In this document: positions 1 to 4,955 of the stretch, in pieces
How positions within the stretch are numbered: position 1 is the stretch's first letter
How the letters are laid out: every line of letters begins with the position of its first letter
Source: Planctomycetota bacterium
GTDB taxonomy: Bacteria; Planctomycetota; UBA1135; GCA-002686595
Direction: 5' to 3'
DNA: 11,280 bases
NCBI GenBank assembly: GCA_029259675.1
Contig: JAJDES010000512.1
Span: 1 to 11,280, forward strand
Program-made: the position numbers and the translations under genes
Notes under the pieces: model-generated
Database searches by the model: none
What the model saw: only the letters and a program-made list of their open reading frames with translations
Told to the model about the DNA's origin: nothing

Positions 1-488
1 CCGAAGGGTTCGTCGAGATAGAGCACATCGGGATCGACCGCGAGTGCGCGCGCAAATTCAACGCGCTGCTTCATGCCGCCGGAGAGTTCGCTGGGGAAAG
101 ACTTTTCGAAGCCCTCCAATCCGACCAACTTGATGAAGCGCATTACGATCTCGTGCTTCTCGTCAAAACTCATTTTGCCGAGCCCGAAGCCGATGTTGTC
201 CCAAACCGAAAACCAGGGCAGGATGCCGGGTTCTTGAAAGACGAAGACGCGCTTCGGGGAAGGGCGCTGCACTTCACTGCCGTCGATTTGTATCGAACCT
301 GTGCTGATTTGTTCGAAGCCGGCCATGCAATTGAGCAAGGTCGATTTGCCGCAGCCCGACGGGCCCACGATGGCCAGGAATTCGCCTTCGCGAACATCGA
401 GGCTCACGCCGTTCAAGACGTGAACGATGCCCTTCTTGGTCGAGAAGGACTTGTCGACATCACGTATGGCGATCTTATTCGTAGTCAT
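1..488 (-). CDS. NitT/TauT-family ABC transporter ATPase, 3' end cut by window edge
   Basis: This is the nucleotide-binding subunit of an ABC importer of the nitrate/sulfonate/taurine type. It hydrolyses ATP on the cytoplasmic face of the inner membrane to drive the permease encoded next to it. Reading from the ATG at 488-486, the protein opens MTTNKIAIRDVDKSF. It shows Walker A (GPSGCGKST, about residues 42-50), a Q-loop (VFQEPGILPW), the signature LSGGMKQRVEFARAL and Walker B (VLYLDEPF), and then leaves the window. About 162 residues are visible; the family usually has 240-270, so the D-loop, H-loop and C-terminus are missing. It is the last visible gene of the operon, 35 bp after the permease stop codon. 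No good Shine-Dalgarno sequence precedes the ATG, so translation may depend on upstream genes. The signature contains VEFARAL where VAIARAL is common, which is conservative. Family assignment is secure; the substrate is unknown. Confidence 0.93.
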   Translation of the reverse strand, partial: MTTNKIAIRDVDKSFSTKKGIVHVLNGVSLDVREGEFLAIVGPSGCGKSTLLNCMAGFEQISTGSIQIDGSEVQRPSPKRVFVFQEPGILPWFSVWDNIGFGLGKMSFDEKHEIVMRFIKLVGLEGFEKSFPSELSGGMKQRVEFARALAVDPDVLYLDEPF

Positions 489-523
489 TATTAGGTGAAG
501 CTTTCGCGGCCGCGCTAGGGCGA

Positions 524-1291
524 CTACCTGCGGCTCATTCCCCTGCGGGCCAGGACGATGGACTCGGCTCGCGCCATGGCGGTGTCGAGTAAGAGCCCGA
601 TGATGGCGATGACGACCATGGCCGCGGCCACGTAGTCCATGCGCAGTGCGTTGCGGGAGTCCATGACTTGGTACCCGAGGCCCGTGTCGACGCCCAACAT
701 CTCAGCGGCTACGACCACAACCCACGAAATGCCCAGCGCCAGGCGCAGGCCGGTCAAAATTTGGGGCAAGGCGGCGGGCAAGATGACGCGGCGGAAGAGA
801 TCGATGCCTTCGACGCCGAAGTTGCGCGCGGAGCGCACGTACTTTTGGTCGAGTGAAGCCGTGGCCGAAGTGGATGCCGTCACGATCGGGAAGAATGCTG
901 AGAGGAACAGCAGGAAGATCGCGGACAAATCGCTCGATAGGGCATGGCCGCCGAAAATGATCACCGCAAAGGGCAACCACGCTATCGGGGAGATCGGGCG
1001 CAGGGATTGCACCAACGGATTGATCGTTTCGCGCAGGCGCGGGTACCAGCCAAGGGCAATGCCCAAGGGAATGCCTACAGCGGCCGCCAGGCAAAAGCCC
1101 CAGGCGACGCGAAACACAGAAGCAATGACGTTTTGCCAGAGTACGCCCTGGGATGAGACCTGGGCCAAGCCCTTCAGCGTCATCAAGGGGCTGGGCAGGT
1201 CGCCGACGCTATTGCCGTGGGTGACCAACTGCCATAGTCCCATGAAGGCTGCGAAGCCCACGCAGCCGTTGACAAACTTGCGAACATTCAT
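524..1291 (-). CDS. NitT/TauT-family ABC transporter permease
   Basis: This inner-membrane channel subunit (255 aa) belongs to an ABC importer of the SsuC/TauC/NrtB type. It has an N-terminal hydrophobic segment (about residues 9-24) and several further membrane spans. The diagnostic cytoplasmic EAA loop, which docks on the ATPase, appears as ARNFGVEGIDLFRRVILP followed by AALPQILTGLRLALG, at about residues 155-190. The length is normal for the family. The ATG (1291-1289) overlaps the TGA stop of the substrate-binding protein gene (1290-1288) in an ATGA arrangement, so the two are probably translationally coupled. No independent Shine-Dalgarno is obvious. The protein ends in a basic tail (ARRGMSRR) with a TAG stop. 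It is part of a three-gene binding protein-permease-ATPase operon. What is transported cannot be decided from this subunit. Confidence 0.95.
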   Translation of the reverse strand: MNVRKFVNGCVGFAAFMGLWQLVTHGNSVGDLPSPLMTLKGLAQVSSQGVLWQNVIASVFRVAWGFCLAAAVGIPLGIALGWYPRLRETINPLVQSLRPISPIAWLPFAVIIFGGHALSSDLSAIFLLFLSAFFPIVTASTSATASLDQKYVRSARNFGVEGIDLFRRVILPAALPQILTGLRLALGISWVVVVAAEMLGVDTGLGYQVMDSRNALRMDYVAAAMVVIAIIGLLLDTAMARAESIVLARRGMSRR

Positions 1292-2454
1292 CGGCTTTGC
1301 TGGGGGGGCTGGGCGTCACCTGCTGTTTGCAGGGGCATCTCCGGAAGGCGGGCGCGTTCGAAGCGATTGTCGCAATAGTCATCAAAGCCGAAGGGGTCTT
1401 CGGCAGTAACGGGTCTTTGATCGAAGAAGCCGAGCTTCTCCGCCCAATGTTGGATCTCCTCAAACTCCTCGCGAGCGAGGTTCAATTCGGTGTACTTAAC
1501 GCGATCCGGCGGTTTCGTCAGCACGAATTTGAGGAGTTCCGGGTCTTGGTTGTAGTAGCGCCGCTGCGAGGCAATCATCGCCGCCTGCAAGCGCGGCGAG
1601 CGCCCGAACTCCGCGGGAATGACGACTTGATCGTCGCCGGCAATGCCCACGCTTTCACCTTCGGCAAAAAGCCCCGCCAACAGCCGTTCATCGCCCTCAT
1701 CCAACCACTTGCCGGATGCGGTAATGCCCGTCACGAGTTCTTGAACGACGTCGGGCTCCGTGTCGATCAAGCGTTGGGTAACGATCAAGACGCACGAAAT
1801 GAAGTTGGGCCAAATGTCCTTCGTTTGGTGCAAAACGCGCCCGAAGCCGTCAATTTCCGCCTTGGCGGCAAAGGGCTCACCGACAATGTAGCTCTCGAAG
1901 GTGCCGGCCTTGAGGGCCGCGGGCATTTCCGGCGGCGGGTAGTCGATGAGCTTGAGGTCCTCTTCGCGGAAGCCGTAGTCGGCCATGAGCTTCGCGATCA
2001 GAATCCGTTGATTGGAGTAGCGATGGGGGATCGCCATGCGCGTTCCGCGCAAGTCGGCAAAGGATTGGGCGGGCGAGTCGACGGGTACGACGATGGCGGT
2101 TCCATCGCGGTGACCCAGGTGGACGATCTTGACGGGCGTGGTTGCGCGCCGAGCCATTTGCATGGCCAATGGCGCGAGGATGAAGGCGGCGTCGAGATTG
2201 CCGGCGTCAATGTCCTCGGTCATGCTCGGCCAACTCGTGTAGCGCTTCGAGTCGAACAGCGTTCCCTCGGCTGAGTATTCGGTCACCCAACTGGCGACCG
2301 GACAGGTGAGGTGTCATGTCACGGGTAGGTGCCCGACGGTCAACCGCGGGCGCCCGGCGGCCTCAAGCCAATTCAAGTTCACGATTCCGTGGGCGAGCGT
2401 TACAGCAATCAAGAATGCTGCGAAGCTCAAGAGGATGCGCAGGGCCTGGCTCAC
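1288..2454 (-). CDS. NrtA/SsuA-like ABC transporter substrate-binding protein; candidate selenoprotein with in-frame TGA at codon 47
   Basis: This is the solute-binding protein of the ABC importer encoded downstream. A simple frame search would start it at GTG 2286, but that product lacks an export signal and the first beta-strand of the fold. The same frame continues upstream through TGA (2316-2314) to GTG 2454-2452, which directly follows an in-frame TAA. The added N-terminus starts MSQALRILLSFAAFLIAV, a signal peptide or membrane anchor, and then reads LTVGHLPVT-TGA-HLTCPV. If the TGA is read, the protein has 388 aa with Sec47 and Cys51. Visible family landmarks include APLAMQMAR, HLGHRDGTAIVV, IPHRYSNQ, YIVGEPFAAKAE (about 190-201) and DIWPNFISCVL (Cys221). 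A G-rich Shine-Dalgarno-like stretch lies about 8 nt before the GTG. From memory, relatives carry Cys at the TGA position; I could not check this. The rest of the frame is undamaged and the operon junction is intact, which argues against a pseudogene. A nonsense mutation or sequencing error remains the alternative. Confidence 0.82.
2280..2300 (-). promoter_or_regulatory. Candidate bacterial SECIS hairpin just downstream of the in-frame TGA
   Basis: Numbering the mRNA from the first base after UGA (position 2313), bases 14-21 (CGGUCGCC) pair with bases 27-34 (GGGUGACCG region). This gives eight consecutive pairs, one of them G-U, closed by the five-base loop AGUUG. The loop begins 22 nt after the UGA and has G at its second position. 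Known bacterial SECIS elements lie inside the coding region directly after the UGA, with a short stem, a small apical loop carrying G in the first two positions, and roughly 16-37 nt between UGA and loop; this hairpin meets all of these. SelB would bind it to deliver Sec-tRNA. The next base after UGA is C, a leaky termination context. A competing pairing exists (UCACC at 5-9 with GGUGA at 27-31). Identified by eye, without an energy calculation. Confidence 0.6.
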
Positions 2455-3096
2455 TTAGCAGCCCCCCACAAATTCTCCGCGATGCCCAGTGGCTTTGTAG
2501 TTAGGTAAGCAAACATGGCGCAGAGGTTAAGCATGCCGTCGCCACTAGCCAACAGTCGCGGCTGGAGACGTGATTCTGACGTCGGCAGAGGGCTGTCAGG
2601 GGCTCGTGGCTTGCCGTGGGGGCTGAGTTCCGAGCGAGCTCACGGGCGCCCGGAGCTCCCCGGTCGCGTGGAACCCAAAGACATTGCTGCGCCGGGGCCC
2701 CGCAGTCCACGTCGATCATGTCCGGGATACCTGAGGCAAATGCCGGGCGCCCTAGCCATTGGCGCGAAGGTCGGGCAATTACCTGCAGATGCGGAGCAGA
2801 AGCGATCGTGCCCCAAGGGCGAGCCTCTCGGTCGGAATGGGCAGTGCCGGCGGTCAATGTCGGGACTGGTCGTTGTTGCCGATTGCATGTCTTTGATTGA
2901 AATTCGGCTTCAATCTGATCAGCAAACTCGGGAGAAGCTAGGATCCCCGCTCCCCGGCACCCGACCGCCGGGACTTCGAATCGGGCCTCCGAACGAGCCT
3001 CTCATTGCAAATGCAACCTGGGGCCCAAGCTTGGGGCCCGCCTCTTTCTCCTCCGCTCAAGGTCCCGCTTTCAGCTCAACTTTGCCAATTGTCTCC
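2455..3096. other. Intergenic region between divergent genes (binding protein and DUF2237)
   Basis: This 642-bp stretch separates the minus-strand binding-protein operon from the plus-strand DUF2237 gene and should hold both promoters. I see no convincing gene. The frame of the DUF2237 gene stays open leftward to 2515, but the translation there is Pro/Arg/Gly/Ser-rich with no recognisable domain, as expected by chance in GC-rich DNA. Two symmetrical sequences stand out: a perfect 7-bp inverted repeat at 2895-2915, and a palindromic GC-rich element at 3020-3039 (two GGGGCCC blocks around AAGCTT). No -35/-10 pair can be assigned with confidence on either strand. Confidence 0.6.
2895..2915. promoter_or_regulatory. 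Perfect 7-bp inverted repeat, possible operator
   Basis: GATTGAA (2895-2901) and TTCAATC (2909-2915) are exact reverse complements separated by seven bases. The element lies in one of the few AT-richer patches of this intergenic region, about 180 bp before the DUF2237 start and 440 bp before the binding-protein start. Dyads of this size are typical binding sites for dimeric regulators, but no regulator gene is visible in the window and chance is not excluded. Confidence 0.25.
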
Positions 3097-3480
3097 ATGC
3101 CGGAATCCAAGAAAAGATTGGGACGCAATGTCCTGGGAAAACCGCTTGCGCCATGCAGCTTCGATCCCTTGACCGGCTTTTACCGCGACGGCTGCTGTCG
3201 CATGATCACGGGTGACATCGGTTTGCACTTGATTTGCATCGAAGCCACCGCCGAGTTCCTCGTGTTTTCCGCATCGCGCGGCAACGATTTATCGACTCCG
3301 ATGCCGCAATACCAATTCGCGGGGCTCAAGCCCGGCGACCGTTGGTGCCTTTGCGCGCAGCGTTGGCAGGAAGCTTTTCAAGCGGGCATGGCGCCGCCGG
3401 TCATTTTGCAATCGACGCATGTCTCGGCGCTCGAGTATGTCAACCTCGAAGACTTGGAAGCCCACGCCGTAGCGGAGTAG
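3097..3480 (+). CDS. DUF2237 family protein
   Basis: This 127-aa protein belongs to DUF2237, a small, widespread and highly conserved family of unknown function. The translation from ATG 3097 (MPESKKRLGRNVLGKPLAPC) covers the whole family domain. Landmarks in order are NVLG, PCSFDPLTGFYRDGCC, the FLVFSASRGNDLSTP block, FAGLKPGDRWCLCAQRW, the AGMAPPV segment and THVSALEYV. The conserved cysteines (PC, GCC, WCLC) are present, which suggests metal binding or redox chemistry, but no activity is established. I chose ATG 3097 because the family normally begins a few residues before NVLG; the frame is open much further upstream without any similarity. There is no clear Shine-Dalgarno. The gene is convergent with the aspartic protease gene, the two stops lying six bases apart, so it is probably transcribed alone. 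Confidence 0.88.
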   Translation: MPESKKRLGRNVLGKPLAPCSFDPLTGFYRDGCCRMITGDIGLHLICIEATAEFLVFSASRGNDLSTPMPQYQFAGLKPGDRWCLCAQRWQEAFQAGMAPPVILQSTHVSALEYVNLEDLEAHAVAE

Positions 3481-3486
3481 ATCCCT

Positions 3487-4440
3487 TTAGCGCTTTTGCA
3501 AGCGCAGGGGGCCCTCATCAACCGAATCGCTTGACTTCGCGGCGTCGGATGCATTCGGCGCCGGAAGTTGGAAGCGCACGCGGCGCTGCTTTTGATCAAA
3601 AGTGACCGCGTAGGGCTTCAGCAGTCCTCGCCCGATCAAGGGTTTCATCGGAGGGTCGAAGAACAGGACTTCGAGGCCTTTGATTTCATGCCCGGCCAAA
3701 TGCACGGACTGCATCAGCGTGGATTGGTATACGTCGAATTGCGTGTAAACCGAGTTGGCCCGGCCCACTTGCACGGGAGCTTGGTTGAGTTCAAGGCGAT
3801 CGGCATCAGCCAATCCGAGCATCATGTTACCGGCCATGCCCGTGTCGATTCCGAACAGCACCTCTTGGGTTCCGATTCGCAGTCTTACATCGGGCGAGCC
3901 GTTTGTTGATTCGTAGGGAATGCTGTGGGGCTCACTCTTTGGTAATTCGGCCTTTGCCAGAACTAGTTGATTGCCGGGATAATCAATGGTCAAGAGCACA
4001 TCGCGGAAGAACGCGAATCCAATCAATCCGCACATTCTAGGGCCCCCGTTGCCGACACCATGGTAATCGTCCACCATGGCTCGCACCTTGGTGAGGGTGG
4101 CGCCGCCGAGCTTCAGTTGGCCGATTTGTACGACACTCTTGCGTCTCTTTGCGATGCCGTCGCTGTTGATTGTCGTGTCGACCTCGGGGAATCCCATTTC
4201 CTGCGCAAAGTCATCGTCGAGATAGGCGACGCCGCTGGCGTAGGTGTCCACTTGAAAGAGGTAGGGCCCTTTTCCGTCAATCCAAACATCCACTCGAATG
4301 TGCCCGCCGGCGTGATCCATTGGGACCGCGACCACTTCCGCATCCAGCTTGAGGCCGGTGCTTTCAACGGGCGCAACTCCGGCCATGGGAGAGGGCGGTG
4401 CCCCGATGCAGGCAAGTAGAATCAAGGATCGGATCAGCAT
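3487..4440 (-). CDS. Exported two-domain retropepsin-like aspartic protease family protein
   Basis: This 317-aa protein has a short N-terminal hydrophobic export signal (MLIRSLILLACIGAP). LLAC resembles a lipobox with Cys11, so it could be a lipoprotein, although the hydrophobic stretch is short. The body contains two copies of the retropepsin fold seen in bacterial aspartyl proteases (PF13650/PF13975 type). The first has LFQVDTYASG (Asp65) and ends near CGLIGFAFFRDVLLTIDYPG. The second has LFGIDTGMAGNMML (Asp199) and ends near PLIGRGLLKPYAVTFD. The second copy keeps the canonical DTG; the first has DTY, an unusual change at a nearly invariant glycine. The likely location is the periplasm or an envelope membrane. 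The ATG at 4440 has a good GGAG ribosome-binding site six bases upstream. A 5-bp hairpin (4448-4460) overlaps that site and could mask it. The true peptide substrate is unknown, and the protein may bind rather than cleave. Confidence 0.8.
   Translation of the reverse strand: MLIRSLILLACIGAPPSPMAGVAPVESTGLKLDAEVVAVPMDHAGGHIRVDVWIDGKGPYLFQVDTYASGVAYLDDDFAQEMGFPEVDTTINSDGIAKRRKSVVQIGQLKLGGATLTKVRAMVDDYHGVGNGGPRMCGLIGFAFFRDVLLTIDYPGNQLVLAKAELPKSEPHSIPYESTNGSPDVRLRIGTQEVLFGIDTGMAGNMMLGLADADRLELNQAPVQVGRANSVYTQFDVYQSTLMQSVHLAGHEIKGLEVLFFDPPMKPLIGRGLLKPYAVTFDQKQRRVRFQLPAPNASDAAKSSDSVDEGPLRLQKR
3490..3505. terminator. Small hairpin at a convergent gene junction, possible bidirectional terminator
   Basis: GCGCTT (3490-3495) pairs with AAGCGC (3500-3505) around a four-base loop. 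It lies where the DUF2237 gene (stop at 3480) and the protease gene (stop at 3487) meet tail to tail, within the last codons of the protease. There is no T-run on either side, so it would be a weak intrinsic terminator at best. Confidence 0.3.
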
Positions 4441-4447
4441 GGGAACT

Positions 4448-4460
4448 CCAACGGCGTTGG
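4448..4460 (-). promoter_or_regulatory. Small hairpin overlapping the protease ribosome-binding site
   Basis: On the minus strand, CCAAC and GTTGG are exact complements around a three-base loop. The 3' arm supplies the GG of the GGAG Shine-Dalgarno sequence located just before the protease ATG. Pairing would partly hide the ribosome-binding site. With five base pairs it is weak, and I put it forward only as a possible translational control. Confidence 0.2.
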
Positions 4461-4544
4461 GGGGAGGACTCGGCCTGCGAGTGCTACCCCATACGGGCTA
4501 GGTAAACTGACGAACTTGCGTGGTGTTCATTGAGCCGGAAAGAC

Positions 4545-4715
4545 GCGCAACCGCTTCTGTGCATTCAACTTGCATTCTCGCTCCGGTGGAGCAGGCCCTG
4601 CGAATTGGCCACAACTGCCCGGTCCCCCTCGAAGCGCCCTTCCCCGCTGCTCAGCAGAGCATCCAGCCCCGGGGACGTCCGAATCCCGGCGAAAAACACC
4701 ACGCAACATGGTCAG
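4545..4715 (-). repeat. Dispersed intergenic repeat, copy A
   Basis: This copy of 171 bp is about 82% identical by hand count to the reverse complement of 7996-8167, with a single 1-base gap. Both ends are sharp: GCGCAACCG at the left and CATGGTCAG at the right match the other copy exactly, and flanking sequences do not. The strand is assigned so that copies B and C are plus. Shared internal landmarks are GAGCAGGCCCT, CAGCAG and ACGCAACATGGTCAG. It lies wholly between genes. Open frames run through both copies, but differences do not favour third codon positions in any obvious frame, so I treat it as non-coding. Confidence 0.8.
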
Positions 4716-4955
4716 TTCCCAGGCTATGCGAATGCGACTGTGCCCGGCCTGCTCGAATAACGAGAGTTACAAGAACGTTGCGGGCGAGCTTATTTTTGGC
4801 ATCTCAACTCTTCCGAATTTTGAACCGGATTCGATGGCAGGCGTTGGTGCGGCAACCATCCCGGGAACCACGCACGGCGAGCTGCTTGGGGTGGGTCTAT
4901 ATTTGAGTGAACTTCTTCCTGGCCGCGATCGGCCGTTTGAGCCCACCCCACAGCC

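Larger units (their letters stand above)
4441..4955. other. Intergenic region between protease and TonB-dependent receptor genes
   Basis: This 515-bp gap between divergent genes carries repeat copy A (4545-4715). To its left is the protease leader, with the inverted repeat CCAAC-GGC-GTTGG (4448-4460). To its right is about 240 bp before the receptor start, including a small GGCCG-CGAT-CGGCC hairpin at 4921-4934. Because the gap precedes a TonB-dependent receptor, I looked for a cobalamin riboswitch and found no B12-box-like sequence. Several short open frames exist but have no recognisable domain and mostly lie inside the repeat. Promoters cannot be placed with confidence. Confidence 0.55.

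Noticed and set aside
639..1409. Long plus-strand open frames opposite the permease and binding-protein genes
   Set aside because: They are shadows of real minus-strand genes with strong family motifs and have no domain of their own.
1288..2286. Binding protein starting at GTG 2286
   Set aside because: This start removes the export signal and the first strand of the fold, and nothing resembling a Shine-Dalgarno precedes it; the frame upstream of the TGA supplies exactly the missing part.
2314..2316. Genome-wide reassignment of TGA to an amino acid
   Set aside because: TGA ends the binding protein, the TonB-dependent receptor, TonB and the HyuA-like genes in this window at family-appropriate positions.
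2640..2860. A fourth copy of the dispersed repeat
   Set aside because: Only short scattered matches (such as TTCGCGCC and GGAGCAG) could be aligned, which is not above what GC-rich DNA gives by chance.
2515..3096. Leftward extension of the DUF2237 reading frame, giving a 321-residue protein
   Set aside because: The added 194 residues are low-complexity Pro/Arg/Gly/Ser-rich sequence without a domain, whereas the known family starts just before NVLG at ATG 3097.
4545..4715. Small protein genes inside the repeat copies (conserved open frames on both strands)
   Set aside because: Similar peptides follow from nucleotide similarity alone, several frames are open at once, copies end in different frames, and no ribosome-binding site or domain is visible.
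4441..4955. Cobalamin riboswitch before the TonB-dependent receptor
   Set aside because: No B12-box-like conserved core was found on the plus strand.
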